Source of the DNA: JBDUDR01 sp040002845
Lineage (GTDB): Bacteria; Actinomycetota; Actinomycetes; Propionibacteriales; Nocardioidaceae
Direction: 5' to 3'
Length of the DNA: 12,440 nucleotides
NCBI GenBank assembly: GCA_040002845.1
Contig: JBDUDR010000078.1
Location: forward strand, 1-12,440
The notes beneath the pieces were generated by a model that had not been told where the DNA came from, searched no databases, and saw only the letters and a program-made list of their open reading frames with translations. Below, in pieces: positions 1 through 7,562 of this stretch. The position numbers were made by a program, and so were the translations under genes. Every line of letters starts with the position of its first letter. Position 1 is the stretch's first letter.

Positions 1-1
1 C

Positions 2-3000
2 CGCGCTCCCGGTGCCCGCCACCCGCGGCGTCGCCGTGTTCAACGTGGCACCATCGACCGGCGCCGTGACCGCAACCGCCGGGCCACTCGCGTTCACAGT
101 GAACGTCACCGGCGTGCTGGTACCGGTGCTGCCCGAGGAGTTGGTCTGGGTTGCCTGCGCGGTGTAGGTGCCGTCCGCCAGGCTCGCCGCCACCACCGAC
201 CAGGCGCCGCTGGCCACGTTCGCCACGGTCGTCTGCACCGGGCTACCGGTCACACCGGTCCCGGCATACAACCGCAACGTCACCTGGTTGGAGTCACCAG
301 GCGCGGTCCCCGCCGCGCCGCTGATCGTCGGCGTCCGGGTACCCAACGCCGCCCCATCCGAGGGTGAGGTCAACGTCACCGCCGGAGCCGGCGCACTGTG
401 GCAGGTGCCGCTGCCGGAGTCGGTGAACGTGCCGTCGGTGTCGTGTTGGAACGCCCAGTCATAGCTTCCCGCGTGCAGGGTCATCCTCAGCACGCCATGG
501 GTCGTGTTGTTGAGCGCCACGCTCGTCGCGAGCTGGGTCGAAGGTGTATCGAGGCCGGCTCCGCCGGTGCCGGCGATGATTTCCCGCATTCCGTAGCTGG
601 GGTCGGGGTTGCCGGAGGCGTCCATTGGTGTGAACCGCTCGTACCAGTGAGCGTCACCGTTGAGGACCACATCGGTGCCGCCGGAGTAGAGGTCTCGCCA
701 AATCTGCTGGGCGAAGCCGTGGCCTCCCGAGCCGTTGGAGGCGAACCGTGGATTCTGGTAGTAGGCCAGCGTGCAGCTGTTGGAGGCGTTGGCGGCGAGG
801 TCGCTCTTTAGCCACGTGTCCTGAGCGCTGCCCGCGGCGCAGAAGGCTGGGCTGGTGCCGCATGGACCTGTGTTCAACGCGATGACGTGCCACGATCCGA
901 GGTTGTAGCTGTAGTAACCCTTCGTGGGGTCCCCCGCTTGGCTGCCGAAGTACTGGTAGTACCCGGCGCCGGCGGTGGCCGAGCAGTCGGTGCCGCCGCT
1001 CGTCGCGTATTCCTTGTCGCCTGGAATCGGGTAGCTGAGCGGCTTGAACCGGCCCCAGGTGGGGTCGTAGGACTGCATGAATGCGTTGTAGCCGCCGCAG
1101 CTGTACTGGTTGTCGCCCAGCGGCAGGACCGCGTCCGCGCCGACCAGGAGGTTGGAGGTGCCCTTGGCGCGGCAGTCGGTGTTGGTGCCGTTGCCGCCGT
1201 TGAACACCGGCGACAGCGGATCGCACGCGATGTCACCGGCCGCCGCGATCACTGGGTCGGGATTGGACCCGACCTCGATGGTGGCGGTCTTCACCGATTC
1301 CGCGTTGCCCTCGTTGTCGACGGAGAAGAACTTCAGGGTCGTCGTCGTCAACAGCACCAGCGGCTCGGAATAAACCTGACTCGATGTGGTCGGGGTCGAC
1401 CCGTCGGTGGTGTAGTAGGTCGTTCGAACCCCGACACCTCCCGGGTCGGAGGCTGAGAGGCTGGCTCGCAATGAGCCGCCGTATGGCGTTCCCTGACACG
1501 GCGAGCCGTTACACAGAGCCACGGTGGCCGGTGGTGTGGTGTCCGGCGAGTTCGTGGCAGCGCGCATGGTCCGCACGATCGCTCCAGCTGGAGCACCGCC
1601 GGGTTGACCGGCGTTCTGCAGCCAGTCCATGAACGAGGCCAGGACGGTGTCCTGGACCGGGCTCCAGGTGGACATGCAGGCGCTCCAGTCGGACGCAGCC
1701 TGGTCACACACCTGGTGGAATGTGATTGGCACCCAGCCACCGCCATGTGCCGCGGCAGCGGTGACATAGCTCTTGAGATCGGACAGCGACTTCGCGGCCG
1801 GCGCGTCGACGTCGATCGCGCGTACCGCATAGGGGTCCCTCGGTGGCAGCGTCTCGGCCCACGGCGAGCTGGGGGTCGTCGTCGTCGACGCGAGCCCGCC
1901 GCCCACTCTGGCGGTTTGATATCCACAGGATTGGACGATGGACTCTGCGGTCGCGTTGGAGGAGCCGAACGGGTAGGCGAAGGAGGCCGGATCTGAGATG
2001 CCGTTGTCGATCAGGTCCTGGCGGCCATTGCAGACGTCGGCGACCTTCTGGGCGTAGGTGGTGTTCGGATCGGTCAGACTCAGATGATCCCGGCCGTGTC
2101 CACCAATGTCATTGCCGTCGCGCTGCATCGTGCGCAGCTGTGACCAGGACATGCAGCATGGATAGGGTCCGGTGGAGTCGCTGGTAATGACGTAGATGGT
2201 CGAGTTCATGTTATGCGACAGCAGCAGCGGCCGCAGATATGTATAGAAGTTTGCGTACTGGTCATCGAAGGTCAGCGACACCACCGTCTTGTACGGCGTC
2301 ACCTGCAACTGCTGGGACTGCGGCTGCTCCGCGTTGCCAGCCAGGTCGGTGGAGAAGAACCGCACCGTGGCGGACTGACTGACGGTGAACGGTGCTGTGT
2401 AGACGCTGCTCGCGGTTGTGGGGGTGGATCCGTCGGTCGTGTAGTAGGTCTTGTCCACGCCCCAGCCGCCATTGTCCGTCGCGCCGAGCGTCACGGTGAC
2501 CTGCCCGGTGTAGGGCGCGGTCGTGCAGGCTGCGCCGTTGCAGGTGATCGTGGTGGTGGGGGGCGTCGTATCGGCTGATTGCTGCACCTGCAGCGTGGTG
2601 GTGTTGGTGGCCTCGACATTGCCGGCGTTGTCCCAGGACCGGAACTTCACCGTCACCGATCCGGTGACCGGGAACGGTCCGGTGTAGACAGGGCTGGACA
2701 GGGTGGGATCGGTGCCGTTGGTGGTGTAACGGGTGGTGGCAACTCCGGTTCCGGTGTCGGTCGCCGCAAGTGCGACCGTCACCGTGCCGATATAGGTGGT
2801 GCTGGCGCATGCCGCGCCGTTGCAGGAAATCGTCGTGACCGGTGCGATGGTGTCAACGGAGGTCGCGGTGGCCCCGACCGTCTTGATCACCGTTCCGGCG
2901 GGCGCGCCACCGGTCTGCCCGGCTGCCTGTAACCAGGTGAGGAAGGAATTCAAGTCGGCCAATTGCACCCAGCCGGCCGAGGTCGTGCAGGTGGAGTAGT

Positions 3001-3706
3001 TATTGGGATCCAGTGCCTGCGAGCAGACCTTGCCGATCACGATCGGGGCCCAACCGCCACCGTGGGACGCTGCGCCCGTGACGAGCGACTGCAGGTTCGC
3101 CAGCGTGACCTGGCTGCTTGGGGCATAGGCGCGCAGGGCGAGAAAGTCACTCGGTGGCAGCGTCTCGGCATACGTCGGGCCGGCCGGCGACAGACTGCCC
3201 GCGGTGCGGGCGTTGCCGTATCCGCAGTTCTTGACGATGCTCTTCGCGGTCGCATCGAAGGCGCCGAACGGGTAGGCGAAGCTGATCGGAGAAAAGCCGC
3301 GCGCGATCAGGGCCTGCCGGTCGTTGCAGACCTCGTTGACCTTGGCCTGATAGTCCGTGCTGGTCTTCAAATTTACGGTGCCATCAACGGTCTTGCCGCC
3401 GACCTCGTTGCCTGCGGCGGCAACCTCGCTCAGCTGTGTCCAGGTCATCATGTTCTGTGACGACCCGACCAGCCCGCTGTTGACGAAGAAGGTGCCGGCC
3501 ACGCCGTGCGGTTGCAACGCCTGCTGGAAGCCCAGGGTGTATTGGCTCTTGGTGTTGTTGTCGAAGGTGAGCGACACCACCGTCGTCGTCGCCGCTTGGG
3601 CCGCGGGGACCATCGGCACCAAGGTGATCGCGGCGGTTCCTGCCAGAATCAGACAGGTCCTCACGACTGCACGACACCCTTGGCGCCTGCGGAGGGATGT
3701 GAACAT
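2..3706 (-). CDS. Secreted multidomain protein: two NodB deacetylase domains, chitobiase-C-like repeats, phosphoesterase domain, Ig-like repeats (partial)
   Basis: The frame is open from ATG 3706 to the left edge (1235 codons, no stop), so the C-terminus is missing. GTGAGGA lies 7 nt before the ATG. Residues 1-38 form a signal peptide (RRR, hydrophobic core, AQA cleavage site). NodB copy 1 (about 42-280) has TFDN at 47-50. Two chitobiase/hexosaminidase-C-like repeats follow (about 285-374 and 379-470; RYTTNGTDPT, YYTTDGSTPT). NodB copy 2 (about 475-720) has TFDD at 479-482, HGRDH at 537-541 and a late His at 664. A third repeat covers about 722-815. A calcineurin-like phosphoesterase domain (about 820-1100) has GDIACD and GDNQY. 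Ig-like repeats start at about 1105 (SPSDGAALGTRTP, APVDGATLNTATP). NodB domains remove acetyl groups from cell-wall or extracellular glycans, so an extracellular envelope role is inferred. The true substrate is unknown. Copy 1 looks catalytically dead and the phosphoesterase site is altered. The gene is divergent from the sulfurylase/kinase gene. Confidence 0.88.
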   Translation of the reverse strand, partial: MFTSLRRRQGCRAVVRTCLILAGTAAITLVPMVPAAQAATTTVVSLTFDNNTKSQYTLGFQQALQPHGVAGTFFVNSGLVGSSQNMMTWTQLSEVAAAGNEVGGKTVDGTVNLKTSTDYQAKVNEVCNDRQALIARGFSPISFAYPFGAFDATAKSIVKNCGYGNARTAGSLSPAGPTYAETLPPSDFLALRAYAPSSQVTLANLQSLVTGAASHGGGWAPIVIGKVCSQALDPNNYSTCTTSAGWVQLADLNSFLTWLQAAGQTGGAPAGTVIKTVGATATSVDTIAPVTTISCNGAACASTTYIGTVTVALAATDTGTGVATTRYTTNGTDPTLSSPVYTGPFPVTGSVTVKFRSWDNAGNVEATNTTTLQVQQSADTTPPTTTITCNGAACTTAPYTGQVTVTLGATDNGGWGVDKTYYTTDGSTPTTASSVYTAPFTVSQSATVRFFSTDLAGNAEQPQSQQLQVTPYKTVVSLTFDDQYANFYTYLRPLLLSHNMNSTIYVITSDSTGPYPCCMSWSQLRTMQRDGNDIGGHGRDHLSLTDPNTTYAQKVADVCNGRQDLIDNGISDPASFAYPFGSSNATAESIVQSCGYQTARVGGGLASTTTTPSSPWAETLPPRDPYAVRAIDVDAPAAKSLSDLKSYVTAAAAHGGGWVPITFHQVCDQAASDWSACMSTWSPVQDTVLASFMDWLQNAGQPGGAPAGAIVRTMRAATNSPDTTPPATVALCNGSPCQGTPYGGSLRASLSASDPGGVGVRTTYYTTDGSTPTTSSQVYSEPLVLLTTTTLKFFSVDNEGNAESVKTATIEVGSNPDPVIAAAGDIACDPLSPVFNGGNGTNTDCRAKGTSNLLVGADAVLPLGDNQYSCGGYNAFMQSYDPTWGRFKPLSYPIPGDKEYATSGGTDCSATAGAGYYQYFGSQAGDPTKGYYSYNLGSWHVIALNTGPCGTSPAFCAAGSAQDTWLKSDLAANASNSCTLAYYQNPRFASNGSGGHGFAQQIWRDLYSGGTDVVLNGDAHWYERFTPMDASGNPDPSYGMREIIAGTGGAGLDTPSTQLATSVALNNTTHGVLRMTLHAGSYDWAFQHDTDGTFTDSGSGTCHSAPAPAVTLTSPSDGAALGTRTPTISGAAGTAPGDSNQVTLRLYAGTGVTGSPVQTTVANVASGAWSVVAASLADGTYTAQATQTNSSGSTGTSTPVTFTVNASGPAVAVTAPVDGATLNTATPRVAGTGSA
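1259..2854 (-). repeat. Three chitobiase-C-terminal-like repeats flanking NodB copy 2
   Basis: Within the secreted protein, three related units of about 90 residues start with DTxxP (positions 2854, 2572 and 1543). Each has a CNGxxC pair, a YTTxGxxPT core and a KFFSxDxxGNxE-type end. The second and third are similar at DNA level as well: the segments near 1402-1424 and 2430-2452 differ by few bases. The units look like the Pfam CHB_HEX_C family, which forms beta-sandwich linkers in secreted carbohydrate enzymes. Units 1 and 2 sit between the two deacetylase copies and unit 3 lies before the phosphoesterase domain, which suggests a duplication of a deacetylase-linker block. Confidence 0.7.
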
Positions 3707-3780
3707 AAAGCGGTCCTCACGGCCTCGAAGCGCAGCGAACGAACCGGCACAGTTGCCGACAACGCGATGCGCATGTTTGT

Positions 3781-3795
3781 CGGAAACTAACACGC
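3781..3795 (-). promoter_or_regulatory. Shared box, copy 1 (upstream of the secreted deacetylase)
   Basis: CGGAAACTAACACGC on the plus strand recurs at 7563-7578 with one extra A. Read on the minus strand it contains TGTTAGTTT, which fits an extended -10 element (TGn-TAGTTT). It lies about 75 bp before ATG 3706. The 7-bp inverted repeat 3756-3783 overlaps its edge. No convincing -35 hexamer is seen. It could be a promoter core or a regulator site. Confidence 0.4.
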
Positions 3796-4003
3796 GCCGT
3801 ATACACCAAACCGAGGCTTTGAAAAGAATTGCACCAGACCCTGGAATATCGACCAGTAATATCGCGAAGAGTAATCGCTACCAGTACACAGTGTAATTGA
3901 CGCAAAACACGCTGTTACCACAAGCAATTAGTCACTTACCGTACGTAATTGGGACAATATCGGCGACTTCTCGAGGCCGAATGGTGTCGCGAGTCTGCCT
4001 CGG

Positions 4004-4025
4004 GGTGAAGTAAACGCAATTCACC
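4004..4025. promoter_or_regulatory. Operator-like dyad upstream of the sulfurylase/kinase gene
   Basis: GGTGAA and TTCACC form a perfect 6-bp inverted repeat separated by 10 bp. It lies 65-86 bp before GTG 4090 and just upstream of a weak ECF-type promoter candidate. The spacing suits a dimeric regulator, but none can be named. Confidence 0.3.
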
Positions 4026-4032
4026 AGTCCCG

Positions 4033-4059
4033 GGAACGCTGCCCTGCTAGCCTGCGGTT
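4033..4059 (+). promoter_or_regulatory. Weak ECF-type promoter candidate for the sulfurylase/kinase
   Basis: GGAAC (4033-4037) is followed after 19 nt by GTT (4057-4059), which resembles the GGAAY-N18/19-GTT pattern of SigR-like ECF sigma factors. It would place the transcription start about 25 nt before the GTG. TAGCCT at 4048-4053 is an alternative -10 without a matching -35. Both are weak. Confidence 0.2.
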
Positions 4060-4089
4060 ACTGTTTGTCGTCGCGTTGCAGGAGGAGTC

Positions 4090-5880
4090 GTGGGACGTCA
4101 CATTGTCGCGCCCCACGGTGGTGCTCTGGTAGACCTCGTAGTGGAGCGCTCCAGGCGAGCCGAGCTCAGGGACAGCGCTCTGGCGTGGCCGAGCTGGCGC
4201 CTCACACCGCGACAACTGTGCGACCTGGAGCTGCTCGCAACCGGAGGATTCTCGCCGCTGCGGGGGTTCCTGGGGCCCGACGACTACGCGGCGGTTTGCG
4301 AGTCCATGCGACTTGCCGATGGAACACTGTGGCCCATCCCCATCACGCTGGACCTGCCCGAGAGCGCGGTTCGGGCGGCGGAACGCTCAGGGACTCTGGC
4401 ACTGCGTGACCGAGAGGGGGCGATGGTTGCCGCCTTCCATCTCACGCAGGCCTGGGAACCCGACCTGGTGGCCGAGGCGGCGGCCGTGTTCGGTACAACG
4501 AACGAGGCTCACCCCGGCGTGGAATACCTCCTCCATCGCACCAATCCCTGGTACGCGGCCGGCCAGCTCGAGGTGCTCGAGCCCTCCTCCCACCCTGACT
4601 TCCCAGAGCTGCGACGCACCCCAGCGCAGCTACGCAGCGAGTTCGAGCGTCGTGGGTGGAAGCGCGTGGTCGCGTTCAACACCCGCAACCCGATGCACCG
4701 GGTGCACCTGGAGCTGACCGTGCGCGGGGCCCGCGAGGCCGATGCCAAGCTGCTCATCCACCCCGTGGTGGGCCTGACCCAGCCCGGCGACATCGATTAC
4801 TACACGAGGGTCCGCTGCTACCAGGCGCTGTTACCGAGCTACCCCGCCGACACGACGATGCTTTCGCTGCTCCCACTCGCCATGCGCATGGGCGGCCCAC
4901 GCGAGGCGCTCTGGCATACGCTGATCCGCAAGAACCACGGCGCCACGCATTTCATCGTCGGCCGTGACCACGCCGGCCCACGACCCGACCGCACCGGCGC
5001 TCCCTTCTACCACCCGTACGCAGCTCAAGAGCTGCTCGAACAGCATGAGGCAGAGCTTGGTGTACAGGTCGTACGGTTCCGCAGGATGGTCTACCTGGCG
5101 AACGCCGACACATACGTCGAAGAGAACGAGGCGCCGGCCGGTCTGCCGGTCTTGCAGATCAGCGGCACCGAACTGCGCGCACGGCTTGCGCAGGGGGCCG
5201 AACTGCCTGAGTGGTTCACCGTCCCGGCTGTGGCCAGCGAGCTAAGACGGCGTTACCGGGCTCGTGCCGACCAGGGCTTCACCGTCTTCCTCACCGGCCT
5301 GTCCGGGTCAGGGAAGTCCACTATCGCCAACAGTCTCGTTGCGAAGCTGCGCGACCTGATGGATCGCAGCGTTTCGTTGCTGGACGGTGACGAGGTAAGA
5401 CAGCGGCTGTCGAGCGAGCTCGGGTTCTCGCGGGAGGACCGCGACCGGCATGTGCTTCGCATCGGATACGTGGCCAGCGAAATCACCAGGAGCGGCGGAG
5501 TCGCGGTTTGCGCCCCGATCGCACCGTACGCGGCAACCCGCGCTGAGGTCCGCCGTCTGGTCGAGGCTGGTGGCGGCTTCCTGCTCGTGCATGTCGACAC
5601 GCCCCTGGCCGTCTGCGAAGACCGCGATCGCAAGGGTCTCTACGCGAAGGCGCGTGCCGGGTTGGTGCCTCACTTCACCGGTGTTTCCGATCCGTACGAA
5701 GAGCCCACCGACGCCGACGTCGTCGTCAACACCGTTACGCAGACGCCGGATGAAGCGTCTCAGCGCATTATCGAGCAACTGCAAAGCATGGGCTATCTGT
5801 CATCCACCAAAACCGCGGCCACCGCCCCACTGCAACCTCCACCCGCAACGCAGGGCAGTTACCAGTCAGTTTTGGGTTGA
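4090..5880 (+). CDS. sat/cysC: Bifunctional sulfate adenylyltransferase / adenylylsulfate kinase (PAPS synthase)
   Basis: This 596-residue cytoplasmic enzyme makes PAPS from sulfate and 2 ATP. The N-terminal half is ATP sulfurylase: a PUA-like N-terminus with GGFSPLRGFLG, the nucleotide motif NTRNPMHRVH at 197-206 (classic family members have Gln where residue 197 is Asn), GRDHAG from 291, and the ISGTELR and PEWF landmarks. The C-terminal half is APS kinase: P-loop GLSGSGKST 403-411, DGDEVR at 432-437, and RKGLYAKARAG before a FTGVSDPYE motif. About 25 proline/alanine-rich residues extend the C-terminus beyond the kinase fold. The GTG start is chosen because AGGAGG (4080-4085) precedes it by 4 nt. 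The gene order sulfurylase-then-kinase is that of the single-chain bacterial fusions, not the CysD/CysN type. It converges on the sulfotransferase gene, its likely PAPS user. Confidence 0.95.
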   Translation: MGRHIVAPHGGALVDLVVERSRRAELRDSALAWPSWRLTPRQLCDLELLATGGFSPLRGFLGPDDYAAVCESMRLADGTLWPIPITLDLPESAVRAAERSGTLALRDREGAMVAAFHLTQAWEPDLVAEAAAVFGTTNEAHPGVEYLLHRTNPWYAAGQLEVLEPSSHPDFPELRRTPAQLRSEFERRGWKRVVAFNTRNPMHRVHLELTVRGAREADAKLLIHPVVGLTQPGDIDYYTRVRCYQALLPSYPADTTMLSLLPLAMRMGGPREALWHTLIRKNHGATHFIVGRDHAGPRPDRTGAPFYHPYAAQELLEQHEAELGVQVVRFRRMVYLANADTYVEENEAPAGLPVLQISGTELRARLAQGAELPEWFTVPAVASELRRRYRARADQGFTVFLTGLSGSGKSTIANSLVAKLRDLMDRSVSLLDGDEVRQRLSSELGFSREDRDRHVLRIGYVASEITRSGGVAVCAPIAPYAATRAEVRRLVEAGGGFLLVHVDTPLAVCEDRDRKGLYAKARAGLVPHFTGVSDPYEEPTDADVVVNTVTQTPDEASQRIIEQLQSMGYLSSTKTAATAPLQPPPATQGSYQSVLG

Positions 5881-5894
5881 CGATCTGCGCCTGG

Positions 5895-6719
5895 TCAGCG
5901 CGAGGATGGCTCTCCGACGAAATCGCGGTAGGCAGCCTCGGCCCGAAGCCGCAGGGAGTCCATGCTGTGATGATGCCACCGGTCACGCAGTGCGTCCTTG
6001 AGCTGCGAGCGCCCGGGTGAAGGAACCCACAAACTGGTGTCCGGCCCGGGCCCCTCTGCTGGATCCGGAGGCTTGGTGCGGGCCCGCTGCCGTTCGGCCT
6101 GCAGTTCTTCAAACGTGACGGTGCCGGACTCGAAGCCCAGGAGCACTTCCGACAGCATGGGACGCTCCTTGATCAGCTCGAAACACAGGCTCAGGTTCGA
6201 TTCAGTCGCTTCGAACTCCTTGAGCGCAAGCCCGAAGCGGTTGTTGAGGCTGCGAACGACGCGGGCGAAGTCATGCGTCACCTCCTCGAACTCACCGACC
6301 ACGAAGTGAGATCGACGCGGTATGAGACATTTGTAAAATCGCGCGTACCCGTCGGCGGCGTCGCGCATGTCGATCCACGGTTCGCGAACCAGATGCGACA
6401 AAACGGCGCCCTCCGGCTTCCGGATCAAGGCCAGCGCCGGCACATCTCTCCTCGCCGCCTCGATGAGCTGCGCGGGCGCGTGCAGGTGATGGGCAAGCCG
6501 GACGGGCCGGGTCTGCGCCAACTGCAGCGCGTACACCGCGAACGTGCTGGCCGATCTGGTGTAACCGTCGATGACCAGTTCTGTGTCCGGGCCGATCACC
6601 TCAGGACTCGGACCGGGGTACCGGCGGCGGGCCAACCGAAGATACAGGCTCGGATGCTCCGACAGCCGCGTGCGCAGCATGTGACGGGGGCGGCGCAGCG
6701 CGGTCGCGGTCATGTTCAC
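5895..6719 (-). CDS. PAPS-dependent sulfotransferase-like protein
   Basis: This 274-residue protein is predicted to transfer sulfate from PAPS to an unknown acceptor. The 5'-phosphosulfate loop is GYTRSAST at 52-59, corresponding to GxPRSGTT in classic sulfotransferases. The 3'-phosphate motif is present as R100 and S108 with the usual seven residues between them (RKPEGAVLS). No signal peptide or membrane span is seen, so it should act in the cytoplasm. The GTG start at 6719 gives MNMTATAL; an ATG two codons later is equally possible, and neither has a good Shine-Dalgarno sequence. It lies 60 bp downstream of the histidine phosphatase on the same strand, probably in one transcript, and its stop is 14 bp from that of the PAPS synthase on the opposite strand. 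That arrangement strongly suggests they supply and use the same cofactor. Confidence 0.82.
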   Translation of the reverse strand: MNMTATALRRPRHMLRTRLSEHPSLYLRLARRRYPGPSPEVIGPDTELVIDGYTRSASTFAVYALQLAQTRPVRLAHHLHAPAQLIEAARRDVPALALIRKPEGAVLSHLVREPWIDMRDAADGYARFYKCLIPRRSHFVVGEFEEVTHDFARVVRSLNNRFGLALKEFEATESNLSLCFELIKERPMLSEVLLGFESGTVTFEELQAERQRARTKPPDPAEGPGPDTSLWVPSPGRSQLKDALRDRWHHHSMDSLRLRAEAAYRDFVGEPSSR

Positions 6720-6779
6720 GCGGGAATCAGTACTGGCTCACGTCCTAGCCCCGACGCTGGGGATGCCGCCACAGCGGGC

Positions 6780-7484
6780 TCAGTCAACGTCGTCACCGCT
6801 GGGCAGCTCAGTCAGCTTGATGGCACCGTCCTCGAGCAGGAAGTGGCACAGCGAACCTCTGCCTACCGGGATCCGCCATTCCTCCCCGTCGTTCCCAGTC
6901 AGCTCGGCGACGACGAGCCGGATCATCACCGCGTGGCTTACTGCCGCCACTACCTCACCGGCGTGCCGCGAACCGATCAGGTGCAGGGCCTCGATCATCC
7001 GCGCCTGCGCGTCCTTGAGCCGTTCGCCGTGCGGGCAGGCTGCGCGACCGGGATGGCGCTTGTAGTCGTTGAACGCGGCAGGGTCGAACATCGCAGCCTC
7101 TTCCGCGGTCATCCCCTCCCAGACGCCGTAGTCGACGTTGTTGAGGCCATGCAGGATGCGCAAGTCCGGCACGCGCGCCTCGTCTGCGATGATCTGCGCC
7201 GTCGCTATCGTGCGGCGCAGTGGACCGGTGTATACGGCCGTCAGCCCAACTCCGGACAGCAGCCGGGCGGCGTCGACGGCGTCCTGGTATCCCTGTACGT
7301 CCAGCGGGATGTCTCGACGACCTCGGTAACGGTTCTCCACGTTCATCGTCGTCGTCCCGTGCCGGACAATGTAGAGCCGGCACGCGCCGGAGGAACTGTG
7401 CGCCTCGGCCTGCGCCACCGCTTGCGAGGACTGATCAACTGCTACTGAGGTGCGCACCGGGGCCCTCGATAACTGGCTCATCAC
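6780..7484 (-). CDS. Histidine phosphatase superfamily protein (phosphoglycerate mutase-like)
   Basis: This 234-residue member of the histidine phosphatase family starts with an extra polar N-terminus of about 35 residues. The catalytic set appears complete: RHG at 41-43 within LYIVRHGTTT, a second Arg in GPLRRT, the acid in DYGVWEGMT, and the second His in AVSHAVMIR. The family dephosphorylates small molecules or proteins through a phosphohistidine; the substrate cannot be read from sequence. GTG 7484 is preceded at 6 nt by GAAAGG; ATG 7481 is the next codon and may be used instead. As first gene of a probable pair with the sulfotransferase, it could act on a phosphorylated precursor, a sulfated product or the PAP by-product. 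These are guesses: no CysQ-type PAP phosphatase is present in the window, but one may exist elsewhere. A shared box and a hairpin lie upstream. Confidence 0.88.
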   Translation of the reverse strand: MMSQLSRAPVRTSVAVDQSSQAVAQAEAHSSSGACRLYIVRHGTTTMNVENRYRGRRDIPLDVQGYQDAVDAARLLSGVGLTAVYTGPLRRTIATAQIIADEARVPDLRILHGLNNVDYGVWEGMTAEEAAMFDPAAFNDYKRHPGRAACPHGERLKDAQARMIEALHLIGSRHAGEVVAAVSHAVMIRLVVAELTGNDGEEWRIPVGRGSLCHFLLEDGAIKLTELPSGDDVD

Positions 7485-7520
7485 CTGCCGCCTTTCCCAC
7501 CATTACGGCACATAAGGTCG

Positions 7521-7536
7521 CGAGCAGTGTTGCTCG
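7521..7536. promoter_or_regulatory. Short perfect dyad upstream of the histidine phosphatase
   Basis: CGAGCA-GTGT-TGCTCG forms a 6-bp stem with a 4-nt loop, 37-52 bp before the GTG at 7484 and between the shared box and the start codon. It could be an operator or a leader hairpin. Confidence 0.3.
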
Positions 7537-7562
7537 TGTTTCGCCATGCCGTGGAACGTAAC

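Larger units (their letters stand above)
3707..4089. promoter_or_regulatory. Divergent intergenic region, relatively AT-rich, several dyads
   Basis: No supportable gene lies here. The stretch separates the secreted deacetylase (minus) from the sulfurylase/kinase (plus) and its middle is clearly more AT-rich than the flanking genes. Visible inverted repeats: CCGACAA 3756-3762 with TTGTCGG 3777-3783, whose loop contains the palindrome ATGCGCAT; the 11-bp palindrome TACACAGTGTA 3885-3895; CAATTA 3925-3930 with TAATTG 3946-3951, plus a third TAATTG at 3894-3899; CGAGGC 3972-3977 with GCCTCG 3997-4002; and GGTGAA 4004-4009 with TTCACC 4020-4025. These look like operator or promoter architecture for both genes; no specific regulator is recognised. 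Confidence 0.5.

Noticed and set aside
1421..1440. TTCGAACCCC resembling a tRNA T-arm, as a possible attachment site matching the right-end tRNA
   Set aside because: Only about 10 bases match, it lies inside the coding sequence of the secreted protein, and no longer repeat of the tRNA 3' end is present.
168..3896. Several plus-strand open frames of 80-190 codons across the secreted-protein gene
   Set aside because: They overlap a continuous minus-strand frame with a signal peptide and clear domains, and their translations are low-complexity Arg/Gly/Ala-rich.
6273..7448. A 391-codon plus-strand open frame antisense to the sulfotransferase and histidine phosphatase
   Set aside because: It spans two genes with recognisable catalytic motifs on the other strand and shows no domain of its own; it is a by-product of high-GC codon use.
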